Positions 45,284 to 58,279 of a stretch of 64,000 nt of DNA are shown here, one piece after another. The position numbers and the translations under genes were made by a program. The stretch's first letter is position 1; every line of letters starts with the position of its first letter. Under the pieces are notes generated by a model. That model was not told the DNA's origin. It saw only the letters and a list, made by a program, of their open reading frames with translations, and made no database searches. Source of the DNA: Dolomedes plantarius (lineage: Eukaryota; Arthropoda; Arachnida; Araneae; Dolomedidae); the NCBI GenBank assembly GCA_907164885.2, contig OU015492.1, positions 41,741,393 through 41,805,392 of the forward strand. The letters run 5' to 3'.

Positions 45284-47771
45284 CAGTCAAACCCGCTTAA
45301 TGGAATATCGGTTAAAAGAATATCCCGTTTAATGTAATAAATTTTCAATGTCCCAAACCGTAGTAATTTGTTTCTGTGTTAAATTTCCCGGTTAATGTAA
45401 TATATTGTTTTGAAGTTATCCCGCTTAAAGGAATAATATTTAGCCTTGACGATATCGATCTTTTTCTATTTCGCGCACTTCTTTTCAGAATTTTTTTTTG
45501 TAAAGAGCAATAATGAATGTGCAGTAACTAAATGTCTTTCAAAGCAATTTTGTCACTTCGTAGAAAGTGTCCAATTGCAGGAAATAGGGATTTCTTCGGT
45601 TTTGAAGGGCAATTCATTGTTGCTGTTTTTGCTAGCCGCAACCCCCGCCCTCCCCTTATTGCTCAAACGCTGGCCTACGTTTCCCTATTCAGAGAATGAA
45701 CAATAGGCTTCACCCCCAAATGAGAGCTGAAAAATGAGTGGGTGTGTGTGTGTGAAGGAAATGGGAAACTTCAACAGGTCCTTATCTTGAAGGGGACGTG
45801 GATTACCAACTGTAACGAATCTCATCGGAGAAGCGCAACATTTAACTTGGGGGATCTCTAGCCTTGAACATTTAACTGTACATTTTCTACGGCGATTAGT
45901 TCGACAGTTCGCTTTCGTGAAATCAGTAATCTTTCTTGTGCTTTACAATGTCTTTGAGACGAAAAGATCTTACTTTAAAAGAAAAAGTAAAAGTCATAGA
46001 GTTCGCAAAAGTAAATAAGTGTTTGCAATCAGAACTCTCAAAAAAGTTTGAGATATCCCAAGCTCAAGTTTCGAAATTGTTAAAAAATAAAGAAAAAGTC
46101 TTGAACGACTGGAAATGCAATAAAAATTTTAATCAAAAACGAAAACGTACAGGAAAAGAATCTGAAGTTGAAGATGCTCTTCTTCAGTGGTTTGCTGAAA
46201 AACGAGCTTGTAATGTTCCTATTAGTGGATTATTATTGAATCAGAAAGCTGAAGATTTAGCACAACAGTTAAATATAACTGATTTTAAAGCTACAAATGG
46301 TTGGTTGTGCAGATGGAAAGCAAGAAACCAAATTTCTTTCAAAAAAATTCACGGTGAAGCAAGTGATGCTGATGAAGCCGCTGCCAGTTCTTGGAAAAAT
46401 GTAGTATTACCTGCTTTATTACAAGACTACATTTCTTCTTGTATCTATAACTGTGACGAAACAGAACTTTATTACAGAGCAATGCCTGATGGGACTTTGT
46501 GCTTAAAAGGCGAAAAAGTTGTTGGAGGAAAAATCCCGAAAGACAGACTGACAGTTTTATGCTGTAGTAATGCTGACGGCAGTCATAAAATGTCTCTTTT
46601 TGTAATCGGGAAATCCAAAAGCCCACGATGTTTTAGAGGTGTAAAACCCCTTCCAGTTAAATACGAAGTGAATTCAAAAGCTTGGATGACTGCTAATTTC
46701 TTTCAAAACTGGTTAGTGTCATTTGACAATGAGATGAATAAGATGAAAAGAAAAGTTATCCTTTTTATCGATAATTGTCAAGCCCACAAAGTTGACGTAC
46801 GACTAGAAAATGTAGCACTTCATTTTTTGCCTCCGAATACTACACCTATTTTACAGCCAATGGACCAGGGAATTATATCACTTTTTAAGAGGAATTATAG
46901 AAAAGAAATCGTTAAAAAGATAATAGCTTGCATAGATGATACTAGTGGATTTTCTATCCATAGCTCAACTAGTAAAATTATTAAACATTTCAGTTCTTAC
47001 AGCTGTTCATATGATGAACAAATCATGGAATAATATTTCCTGTGACGCAATAAAAAGTTGTTTCTTAAAATGTAAATTTTCAACACACGTAACAAATGAT
47101 GAATTAAATGATGAATCAATTACAAACGCAAATGATTTACCACCAGAAGGAATGACAGAAGAAAATTTTTCCAATTTTGTAAACTTCGACAATGATTTGG
47201 TAGAATGTGGTGAAACTTCAGACCCTCAGTTTGATCAAAGCGAAGTCGATGAAGATGAATTTGATGAAGAATGTACCATTAAAAAGGTTCCGTCACATGT
47301 TGAAGTTAATAAGGCTTGTGATATTATAAGACGTTTCTTGGAAACGAAGACAAATGCAGACTTTCATTTATTTTATAAACTAGAAAGTAAAATAACAGAT
47401 TTGATGCACTCACAGAACAGTAAACATTCTAAAATATCCAACTTCTTTAGCAACAAATAAGTAAGTAACATTGCAATTATTTCCAAAAAATTAAGGGAAA
47501 TTTGTATATTCTACAATAAAATTAGCTCATTTTTCATCAATTTTCTAAATTTTAATGTGTTTAAATTGTTTCTTACTTTTAATTAATAATTGTTTGTTAA
47601 TTATAATACTTTAAATATGCCTATGATTTAGGCAATTTTTAATGCTTTCTAGGTTTAAAAGTAACTTTAAACATTGTGGGCGTGTCAATGTGATCCCGGA
47701 TAATGGAATATCCCGCTTATTAGAATAGTTTTTCGTGGCAAATTGGCTATTCCATTAAGCGGCCTCGTATG
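45284..47771 (+). mobile_element. pogo/Tigger-like element, 2.49 kb, nearly intact
   Basis: TA copies are at 45,282-45,283 and 47,772-47,773. The left end begins CAGTCAAACCCGCTTAATGG; the right end, in reverse complement, begins CATACGAGGCCGCTTAATGG. After the first few bases the two ends agree well, with further 'ATATCCCG.TTA' subterminal repeats. One transposase gene with a single frameshift fills the middle. Confidence 0.9.
45948..47460 (+). pseudogene. pogo/Tigger transposase, single frameshift
   Basis: MSLRRKDLTLKEKV starts the frame. Order: an N-terminal psq-like helix-turn-helix ('CLQSELSKKFEISQAQVSKL'), a CENP-B-type second DNA-binding domain ('GWLCRWKARNQISFKKIHGE'), then a DDE domain with 'YNCDET', 'FIDNCQAH' and 'PMDQGI'. 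Spacing between the last two Asp is 30 residues, within the Tigger range. The first frame stops at 47,033. The rest ('SVLTAVHMMNKSWNN', an acidic region, and 'SKISNFFSNK') continues in the next frame from about 46,936-46,990. Without the frameshift the protein would be roughly 500 residues, normal for the group. Confidence 0.92.
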
Positions 47772-47773
47772 TA

Positions 47774-48418
47774 CCCAAAAATGGAAACTCAATTTTCTCT
47801 GGTAAGAAATCTAACATTTTGAACTTCAAATGAACTGATCCTCCACCTATCACCCAACTACAAATAAAAGCTTGTTTGTTTCTAATAAGCAGAGAAGATA
47901 TATTAACTCATATTTATTTTTTTATCTCGCTTTCCTTTATCATTTTAAACATCGTAAGCATGAAGGTCAAAAACATTTTTCCGTAATAAACAGGAAAATT
48001 TTGTTGACAACTAACATGCAGATTTAGCAACTATTTAGTCCTCTGACACCCAAATATCAAGTTTTTTGTGTTTTACAAAGGCAGTTTAGAATTCGAAAAA
48101 TTTTCCCCACATAAAATGTCACTGGAACTTAATTAATAGACGTACTTTGCGACCTTTTACTAATATAGTTAACATTTATACTTATTTATTGTTGCTGGAG
48201 TTGTTTTATGTCTATACAATTGTTTTGAAATATTGCTTCAGAGCTTTCATCTATATTGCACATTGTAAAATACCAAATAATTTAATAAAAATGATTTTAA
48301 TAGTACTATGTCTACTCATAAAAGGAAAAAATAATAGATTTAGCTTAACTAGACACGAGGACTTTTAATTGTTACAACTACTACTGAATCCACCTGGAAA
48401 GAAAAATAAGGCAATATT

Positions 48419-48453
<35 letters not shown>

Positions 48454-49443
48454 CTATTCGAGATATTTCTTTCATTCCATACAATTAATATGAAAAGCAT
48501 TAGGAAGGGCGAAGACTTTTCATCTGATTGTTTACAAAACACACAGTAAAGCTTATTCTCTCCAAAACTGCTGGAGATTCCCTGCTGCTGCTAACTCTCT
48601 TTTTTAAAGGGATGCGGATAGTGGACATTACAAAGCAATTTTTGAAATTTTTACTTCAGAGATAGGAAATTTTGCATATATATTCATTCAAGTTTAAATA
48701 TATAAAGCATCTTATACAATTTTATAAATATTTTTCTTTTATATTTTAAAAATTGAAATTATAATTTTTCAAATGCTACTTGCAATCCAATTTATAACCC
48801 CCCCCCTTAAATTTGCTTTTATATTGCTTATAAATATATTTTGAACAGAGCTATGTATTACTTTGTGTTTTCACTAAATAGTTAATATTTAGGAAATACT
48901 TTTATGCTTGTACTCTGAATTTTTGTGATATTTTTTAACTTTTCCACACTTAAGTTAAACTTTGACAATCTGAATGATGTCGAAACCTGAAATGGATACA
49001 TAACTTTTTTTTATGTGTTACAGGAGTCTTTATTAGGAATGTTATAAAATTTCGTCAAAAATTATGACGCAAGGAGCATTTCAAAGACTTGCAAATCTGG
49101 GAATTACTCATTTTGAGAAAAAGCCATTTAAAAGATATTTTTTTCACTTACCTTTAATATTTACTTTTCTAAAGCCACCAAGTCTTCATTTTGCTTTTCA
49201 CTACATATTTTAAATGCATTTTATTCCATTATTGACATATTTTTAAAATATTAATACACCAAAACAATTCCAATTAATGTTCGATTTTTGGTAATTAAAA
49301 GTCCACCATCCCCTCAAGCAGTCTTTCATGTACCAATTTATAATGGGTGGTTATTTGTTTTGGAGAATGTTCCGCAATAACTAAATTGTTTATTTTATTC
49401 ATTAACTGATTACTATCGAGGTAGCTAAATTTGGGGTGTATAG

Positions 49444-49482
<39 letters not shown>

Positions 49483-49765
49483 CATTTACCATACTACCTG
49501 ATTAATGCCGTCTTCTTTAACTGCGTTGTGTTTATATGAATAAAATAATCTAATTACCTGATTGAAATTGCAAATGGATAGATTTATTGAAATTACTAAC
49601 ACACATAAATAAATTATAATACATAATACAATTATTGTCCTAACAACCTTATTTTAAGTCTTCTAATTTTTATACTAACTGCAAGTGGACTTCTCTGAGG
49701 TATTAATTATCTATATACTGGATGAGTTCAAACATGCACACAGATTTACAGGATCAATGAACAAC
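47774..49765. other. No gene seen; two (TA)n tracts
   Basis: AT-rich, with TA tracts at about 48,421-48,450 and 49,448-49,478. No motif or terminus was recognised. Confidence 0.5.
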
Positions 49766-50798
49766 TGTCACACGTACCTTTATTGACGCTGCATTCGTAG
49801 ACCTGGGCACGCGTCAGTAATCCTGATAAACTTCGCACAGTAACAGCATAGGTGGGGGGTATATCCGTTAACTGCTGGCGGATGTCCTTCGTTAAGTCCC
49901 CTGGGAGCGTGTATTCACTCGTTCAGCTGGCGGCCAGTTCTTGGGACTCTCTTTGTCATCCGTCGGGTCAAGTCACTCTTTGAGTAGCAGGGCTCTCAAT
50001 TCAGGTTCACGTACACGTTCGCTGGGTCACTCCGTCGGGCGTCTCTCTTTCGTTCGTCGGGGAGTGGCTGTCTCTACTCACCTTCTATCATCTTTCCTAG
50101 GCAAACAAAGCTTCTCTCTCTCTCTCTGCATGTGTAATCTTTATCCCGTTTCTTTTATATCTGTTTCCTCTGCCTCTAACTCCTCCTATATTTTCTTCAT
50201 TGGGCCCCTATGTTTTCTCTGGGAGTTTCCACCCCACCCTGCTCGAGCATTCCTTCCCATCTCATTACCGCACCTCTTCCGCGGGTCGTATTTGATCTCT
50301 ACCGCTCTCTCCCTTCTTACAGACCTATTCTTCTTCTTGACCGTTTCCCATCTGTCATCTCTTTTCATGCCATACTTGCTTCGTTCCGCCTTACTCGTCT
50401 GGCGTTTCTTCGTGATATTTCTTTTGATACCGTAACGATCTTTTTTTATCAACATTCTCCTTTCAATATTCTCCTTTCTATGGATCCTTATTTTCCCAGC
50501 TTGATTCACCTTCTGATCTATTCGCGGGCTCATTCATTATCCTTTTCTACTCTCTACAATGTCACTTTTACCCGTGACACAATTTCAATCTTTACATCTG
50601 CTATCCTTGCAGTAGGCCAAAGCTTTTTTCACCCCAGGCGGCGTATTTTGCTCTAGTTGTGGTCTCTTCTATCAGTGGCTGCATGTGTTCTACTAGATAG
50701 CAGTACGTGAAGCTGACTTGTTCACGTGGCGTACGGACCGTAGCGTTCAATTCCTCTGTAGCTCTTCATGTCGAGATTATTGACATGATCCTGTGACA
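49766..50798 (-). mobile_element. Possible solo LTR, pyrimidine-rich on the plus strand
   Basis: Reading the minus strand, the segment begins TGTCACAGG at 50,798 and ends GTGTGACA at 49,766. This gives the TG...CA boundaries of an LTR, and AATAAA lies about 20 bases before its end, as a polyadenylation signal would. Base composition is markedly richer in C and T on the plus strand than the flanks. There is no matching target duplication and no second LTR, so this is tentative. Long open frames on both strands reflect low stop-codon density. Confidence 0.3.
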
Positions 50799-51044
50799 TA
50801 CCACGTGGTCATTGCGTTGAGCCCTGTCATTGGTCAAAATTTTTAACGCTAACGGTATGCCACGCACCGAAAGCAATGAGAAGTCCAAAAGATAATCCGT
50901 CCTTCCCGAAGGTATACGGATGATTTTGAGAGACGACCAATTTCGCAATGGCAATCAGCTTGACTAGGATTATACAATACAAATAAATACATGCAATGTT
51001 AAACAATTATAAAAACCGAAACAATCAAACAAACAACAAAATTA

Positions 51045-51353
51045 TCAATGACCCAAAAAAGGGTAATGAAAGTCCATAAGGTCTTTCATCACAGCCAAAA
51101 TGAATTTTCTACAATAGTACTCACTATAGAATTTATGTGGTGACCATTCAGTAATTTCTCTCGGTAAACTCGACCGCAAATCTCTCCATGTTACACAATT
51201 AAATAAACAATGTTCTATTTTGTAGACCTCTCCGCACGCACAGATGTCACTCTTCCCAAAAAATCTTCTTTGATATGAGCCCACGCTTCCATGTTGAGTG
51301 ATAAGAGCAATGAAAGCAATGAGAAGCAAGTAATTAGAGTGTTCTATTAGCAC
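51045..51353 (-). pseudogene. Non-LTR retrotransposon 3' coding end
   Basis: The minus frame reads 'ALITQHGSVGSYQRRFFGKS', 'ICACGEVYKIEHCLFNCVTW' and ends 'FHYPFLGH'. 'TxHGxFxSYxxRF' followed by a CxCGx...H...C knuckle is the C-terminal signature of R1/Jockey-type LINE polymerases. Only about 100 residues remain. Sequence to about 50,950 in the minus direction may be its 3' UTR. Confidence 0.65.
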
Positions 51354-51359
51354 ATTTAT

Positions 51360-52565
51360 CTAATAAAAGGCATTTTATTTTACAAGTCGTCAAAAGGTGA
51401 GTGATAAGGCAAAACTGCATAACGAAAAATCTATGTCAGTACTTAACAGAACTCAGTTGTAAATTCTTTATTTCTTTTATTAAATTCCAAAATTACTACA
51501 TATTCTGTAAATAATGCATAGTATATAATCAGCATCCATGTTAGATATGCTTAAGGAGTAACATTTCCGTTTCTCAGGGTACCAAAATCCTTAACTGTTT
51601 CCCATCTGTTTAATGCAATAAGAAAAACAAATGTTAATTTGCATGAAATCGAATATAGTCTCTATTTCCCACTCTAGCTTAAACTGATTTTAATGTCTCA
51701 TTTTGCTCTTTAGAGCACGCTTACAAGCCTTATCGATGGAGGTACAGAATCAATATTCAATTGTCATCCAGACTAGAATTAAACATCGGATGCATATTAA
51801 ACGCTTCAACACTTAAACTAAATAAAGGGAAAAGTCATTTTGAAGACATAACTGAATCCAAAAGAGAATTCAGTAAATGATCAGTCTCTCTCTCTGATTA
51901 TTTTATTTGCCCTCGTATAAAACTTCTGCATTGCACGTGAAGTCTGATATATATTAATTTAAAAGCTTTCTCCCCTAAATGATGATTACGGAATAAAGAT
52001 ATAACGCAAATGGGATGAAGAGCCATTTAGACCATTAATGCGATATCAACAAACATAAAAAGGCTCTCCACCCAGGGAATCACTTTGTAATAGCGTAATA
52101 ATTTTGATTTTGATTTTTCAATAATTTAATTTACAGCGTATAAAACATAAAATTAGATTCCAGTTAACAAAAAAAGAATTAACATCAAATAACAATCTTA
52201 ACTGCAGTATCTGCTACTAAACAATAATTTTTTATATGTAAAAGATGATACAGGTAGTATTAAGTACGTTTAGAAGAAAATAAATAACAGCAATTAAATT
52301 GTAATAGTATCATTACAATATAGTTTTTGTATATTTTTAATTTCATAATGGATTATAAGTATAATTGAAGATTTTAGTCTTTCACAAAAGTTACCCACAC
52401 TTACACACTCATTCATACATACGCTTTAAATTTGTGAAATCATTTCTAATTTAACTTAGCATGTGAATTCGAAGTATTTCAGATCGCCTCTGACATAGGA
52501 TGTAATGCTGGTAAACCATTATGTTTGTATACATACTCACACATGCATGCAAATACAAACACACA

Positions 52566-52596
<31 letters not shown>

Positions 52597-52840
52597 CAAT
52601 TCTTGACAATTGCTAAGGAACAGTAACATTTTTCAGAATATTTCATAATATACATAGATTGAAGAAATGAAACTTAGTACATATTTAGTAGAGATACTGT
52701 GCATTATTTATTATGCAAAATGGTACAGATTTCTCCACATAGAAAAAGAAGAAAAGGAAAAACAAAAAAGATGCTCTTTGGAGCATTTCCAAACAGCCAC
52801 GAAAAATGGGTCTTCCTGCCAAAATGAAACAGTTATGGGT
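51360..52840. other. No gene seen; one (TA)n tract
   Basis: AT-rich with ACACAC then TA repeats at 52,556-52,597. No recognised family. Confidence 0.5.
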
Positions 52841-52843
52841 ACC

Positions 52844-53867
52844 TTAGTAAGGTGTGTGACCTCCTCGGACACTAGTGCACATTTTGGATCTGTTTTTCAT
52901 GCTGTCTACTAAAGTATTGAGGAGTCCTTGGGGGGATATTGTTCCACTCCTCTCTCAAGGCGATTTTCAGTTCTTGCATGGTTCGGGGAGGGCGAATTCT
53001 TTGAGAAACACGTCTGACAAGAGCATCCCAGGCATGCTTTATAGGATTTAGGGCAGGAGAGTAAGCAGGCCATGTCATACGTTCAATATTTTCACTTTCT
53101 AGAGTGTCTGATACTTCAGCGGTACTGTGTGGGCACGCATTGTAGTCCATAAACAGAAAATCTGGACCTACCGCCCCCCTAAAAAGAAGAATATGACCCA
53201 GAATAATCTTCTGTAATACCGCTGCGATGCAACGGTACCTCGCTCAAAGATGTGAAGCGGTGTTTTGCCATTGTGCATAATGCCGGCCCACACCATCACG
53301 CCTTGGCCATACCGATGACGTTCCTGAACATTCGGTGGTGCATAACGTGTTCCCCTCTCTCTCCAAGCTACCTGGTGGCCAGAATCACTTGTGACAGTGA
53401 AACAGGATTTGTCAGAGAACGTCACTCTGGACCACTCATGCTGACTCCAACCAATGTGTTCCTTATACCAACGTAATCTTTCTCGACGATGGCGTGGTTT
53501 AAGAGGGATGCATTGAACAGGCTTCCGTGCATACAAACCAACCTGATTTAATCGCCTAGAAATGGTTCTGGCTGATACATTTGTACCGGTAGCGGTTGCA
53601 AGGTCTGCAGCTATCTGACTTGGAGTGAGATGTCTGTTCCATTTCGCCACTAGGGATACATATCGATCTTCTTGAGGTGTGGTGTTCCTTCCACGACCAC
53701 CGGCATGGTTTCGCATAGCATTTCCACCTTCAGCGGTCTTTTTTAATCGATATGACACTTTTTGCCACTCTCATTACTTTGGCCATAGTGGTGACACTTT
53801 GTCCTATTTCGAGCCGTCCAACTGCTCGTCTACGATCGTACGCACTCAAATGATGTCTTGCAGACAT
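52844..53867 (-). pseudogene. Tc1-like transposase relic, active-site change
   Basis: The start is MSARHHLSAYDRR at 53,867. A frameshift near 53,760 leads to 'GRGRNTTPQEDRYVSLVAK' and 'SARTISRRLNQVGLYARKP'. The first catalytic region reads 'FSDKSCF' (FSDES in relatives). A second frameshift near 53,160 leads to 'MDYNACPH', then 'SPALNPIKHAWD', where the family has SPDLNPIEHVWD: the catalytic Glu is a Lys and an Asp is an Ala. A third shift precedes the end, 'KNRSKMCTSVRGGHTPY', which stops at 52,844. It is a different Tc1 lineage from those at 19 and 27 kb. Termini were not found. Confidence 0.85.
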
Positions 53868-54244
53868 TTTGTACTTAATTATTGCCACACCACACTGATT
53901 TTCACAGAAATAACTTCCAACAACCTACGGTGCTATTTTCGTCAAACACCTAACTGCATAACTTTCGCATGAATCAAGAGTTTTCGTGCACTGCCTTTTA
54001 TACAGATAACAGGTCCTGCCCTATTACGCCCTCTGCATTTCATTTTACTGTGATTTGTTTGTTGTCGGGAACGCTAGTTTGAAAAAACCAGTTGTTTAAC
54101 CGGGGTTGGGGGATCACAACCCCCCCCCCCAGTCATCAACTATACCACCTCCAATTCCGTTTTTTGCCTATTTATATATGTCAATCTTATTTCAGGTTAG
54201 AGGAGTATTATATGGTCACATCTGCCCTTTTAACTATCTTAATT

Positions 54245-54655
<411 letters not shown>

Positions 54656-55599
54656 AAGTAACAGAAATCTGCATCAGAAATATGGATTTGAAAGGGAAAG
54701 CGATGATTAAATTAAACAGACTTTTCAAAAATATTTATTTCATTTTTGTGCAACTTCTTTTACGTGGAAAATTCCCATAATTTTACTTGTATGTAAAGAT
54801 TGTATTATGTGAGAAGTATTATGTGAAAATTCACATAATTTTTCTTGTATGTAAAGATTGTATTATGTGATTGTATTATGTGTGTGTGTTTTTAACTCCC
54901 TAGAAGCTTATAAAAACACATGAAAATTAGTTTCATTTTTTATTTTTATATATTACTGGAGAAATTATATATCTAGTTAAAATTGGGTCCGTGTTGCACC
55001 ACTCTTTATTTAAAAGAGAGGAAATAGTGGTAAAATTTGTATTTTTTAAAATTTCTTTTTTAGTATGTTAAAATAATGATATATATTTTTTTATAGATAG
55101 AATATTCAAAATATGATATTTTTACAGGAAACTTACATATTCTAAGAATTTCTAATTGTTAGATGCCATTATAAAACAACTGATTTTGTAGAATTTCGCG
55201 AATTTCATTGTATTAATTTTACAGTAACATATTCTCATTGTTCACATTCTTATTGTTCACATTTGAATGAAAAAAAAAATTTTAATTAACAGACCTTAGT
55301 TATTACAAACAAATAACACATATTTAGAAAAATATTAATCTAATGTAATGTCAGAGACATAGACAGTAGAGTGCATGAGACACGAAATAAGATCACAGAC
55401 CCTTTATCCTCAGTACGTACATTGAAGAATATATTACATTGTTTTTTTGTAATTGAGCCAGGATACAAGAAATAATATTTACAATAAGAAAAAAAAAGGC
55501 CAAAAATTACTTTAAATAAATGTTAGAAATGAAAAAGAAGGCAATTAAGTTAAAAATAATAAGTAAGTTATATTTAATAAATTAAATTGGCAGGTCTGA

Positions 55600-55710
55600 A
55601 CATCCGCGAGTACAGAGACCAGAAATTCACCGTTCGGGATCGAACCCAAGGCGAAAGCACAGGAGGCAAAAGCGAACGCTACACACCAGCATTTACTGAT
55701 AGACGTAGTG
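55600..55710 (-). repeat. tRNA-like (SINE head) block in copy B
   Basis: In reverse complement, a B-box GGGTTCGATCC (about 55,636-55,648) follows AGCGTTCGCTTTTGCCTCC. It is the counterpart of 5,880-5,990 in copy A. Confidence 0.5.
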
Positions 55711-56439
55711 TTAAGTGTAGATTGGGAGTATAATTGCCGGCAATGAGGACTGTAAAGCCTAAAGTAATTAATTCGCCTTCGACTTCCACAGCCAAAGTGT
55801 AGATACGGATTCCCTTAAAAAGAATTTTAAGTGTCGGTTTTGGAATTTTTCAAAAAAAATCCAATGCGTGAATTAATTAAGTATCTTTGAATGGTCCTAT
55901 ATTATTCAATGTTTACATATAAGATTTTGACAAAGTTTCCTGAAATTGTTTTGGGGAATTGAATTTTGACTAGGTTGTAAATTTTGTTGAGTGGGTATCT
56001 TTGTATCGTTTCGCCATTTAAAAAAAATGGCTCAGATTTGGGTTCGCGCTTAATTGGAATTTCTTCACCTCTGTAATCCTCCTATATGACAATTTCCTCC
56101 TCAAGGATAAAAAATTGATTTGAGAGAGGGATTCGATCATTAATGCTAGTTAAGTTAGAGCCGTGAGGAACTCGCTTTAGTTCAGTCTCATCTGCCTGAT
56201 TCAGAGATTTAACTTTTTCAGATTTAGGAATATAATCAAAAATGGGTGTAGAAGAAAATTTAAACCCACACTTACTGTGCATAAGATTAGCAAGTTATTT
56301 GAGATTGGGGATGTTAAACGTTATTTTGAAAAAAAAATTCATGTTTCTCAAAAGTCCATAGTAATCACACATGGTTTCCATTACTTATTTCACTGACACA
56401 TTGAATTATTTTTTTTTGTTGTTGTTTCAAATTTTGGCA

Positions 56440-57465
56440 TTATCTTTTGAGAGTGTATTTTTGTTTTTATCAATGCAACTCTTGCAGAAGTGCCGCGGAT
56501 GGAAAGGATGACTCGATAACGAATTTAACAATCATTTCTACTGCTTGTGTGTGACATGGAAAATTACTGAAGTCAATACGTTGACTCTCAAAATCAGATG
56601 CTTTTTCTTCCTTTATAAACTGCTTTAGTTTGTTATCAGAAATATGCCTTGTTCTGTAACTTTAACACCATTCCGTTCAACCATATCAATATAATGATTG
56701 CCATCAAAGTTTATACGTTGAATTAAAAACTTTCTGATGCCCCCTTCATTTTCAGTCCTTGCTTTTAGAATCCGGCGTAATCCAAGCTCTTTTACGTGAC
56801 TGCGATCATCTGATATCAAACATAGATTTTCAGAAGCAGCAAAGTATGCATTTCTTTGAATGACTGAGTCAATTACATTTTTAAGAGTCTGATGGACGTA
56901 ATGTGAATAGCTTACAAGTTTCCACAAGTTCTTCGATCAATGGATACAAGATGGTTTCAGCTTTATGTTAAACCAAACAGGTGCATAAACTTACAAAATG
57001 TACTGAGTCAGTATTCGGAGATTTTTTGCAGTATATTCTGTTCCCGCATACTAGGGAAGTATTCGGTTTGCTAATGTAAGCCACCATGAATGACAAAGTT
57101 TTCCTGGTTTTCTCATGGCCAAACAGAAGAGCACCTTCCAACAGAGATTGCATTACACATTTCTAGCAAATATTTTGGGTCTACACTGAAATCATCCTTA
57201 ACTTCTAGTAATGGAATGTCATTTTCAATAGGTGAAAATTGAATCACTGGAAGTTCACAGCAATTTTCTAGTTGTTTACCTATTTCTCCTCCAAATTCAT
57301 TTGGACCTTTAATTAGGATGTAGGGGCAGTTCATTTATTTGAAATAGACAAATCAACCACTGCAGTGGCCTTAATTCCTTTTCCAATAAAGGAATCGCAC
57401 CATTATTCAATCCAGTGTTCAAGCCAGTTCCATCACATTCAATTACAGTAATGCTTAAGTGTTGG
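56440..57465 (-). pseudogene. 'PLQW' multicopy gene relic, copy B
   Basis: This is the best-preserved version here. The 56,625-56,927 frame reads 'MWKLVSYSHYVHQTLKNVID', 'SVIQRNAYFAASENLCLISD', 'LGLRRILKARTENEGGIRKF' and 'LIQRINFDGNHYIDMVERNG'. Upstream, 57,113-57,334 reads 'NCPYILIKGPNEFGGEIGKQ' and 'DPKYLLEMCNAISVGRCSS'. Further upstream, at 57,340-57,465, the PLQW-type region is in other frames. The family is known to me only as multicopy and uncharacterised; I cannot assign a reaction. Frameshifts make it a pseudogene. Confidence 0.65.
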
Positions 57466-57479
57466 TTGTTACCGTTGAA

Positions 57480-57900
57480 AGTGCTATTATGCCATCTTTT
57501 ATACCTTTTCCAGTGACAAAAATCTGCTTCAGAAAATTCCTCCTTTGTATGATATCAGATGATCGCAGTCATGTAAGAGAGCTTGGATTACGTAGGATTC
57601 TAAAAGCAAGGACTGCAAATGAAGGAAAGTTTTTAATTCAACGTATAAACTTTGATGCTAAGGATTATATTGATATGATTGAGTGGAATGATGTTAAAGT
57701 AACAGGATCTCCTATGAAGAGGCATTTCTGATGAAAAACTAAAGCAGTTTATAAAGGAAGCAAAGGAACCTATCACGAGAGTCAACGTATTGACTTCAAT
57801 AATTTTCCATGTGACACTCAAGCAGTAGAAGGGATTTTTAAATTAGTTAGCTAGTCATCGTTGTCCGTTCGGGTCACTTCTGCGAGACATGCATTGATAA
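57480..57900 (+). pseudogene. Second, reversed fragment of the same gene
   Basis: The frame contains 'CMISDDRSHVRELGLRRILK', 'QRINFDAKDYIDMIEWNDVK' and 'VTGSPMKRHF', then a stop. Remnants of 'FPCDTQAVEG' follow at about 57,800. It is the counterpart of 3,250-3,745 and shows the empty site of the MITE. Confidence 0.65.
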
Positions 57901-58279
57901 AAACAAAATTACATTAATACCAAAATTTGAAACAAAAAGGAAAAAAATTCAATGTGTCAGTGAAACAAGTGATGGAAACCCTATGTGATTACTATGGACT
58001 TTTGAAAAACATGAATGTTTTTGTGTACTACAAAGGATCAGGAATAAAAACAAAACAAAACAAAACAACAATATAAACTTGAAAACGACAATATAAACTA
58101 GAAACAGAATAAACTTGAAAATATACAAGAACTAAATAGGTGTGATTTGTTTGTTTTAACTATTGTCCGTTAATTAAAAATTGTTTTTCTTTCATTCCAA
58201 TGTGTATATGCTACAGTAAAATTAATAATATAAGAAAATGCTACTGTAAAATTAATATGATGAAAATGAGATGTATTTC

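Noticed and set aside
49766..50798. 164- and 148-codon frames on the plus strand and a 115-codon minus frame as genes
   Set aside because: Low stop density from skewed pyrimidine content explains them; no motifs, and the basic minus-strand frame is simply AGA/AAA-rich.
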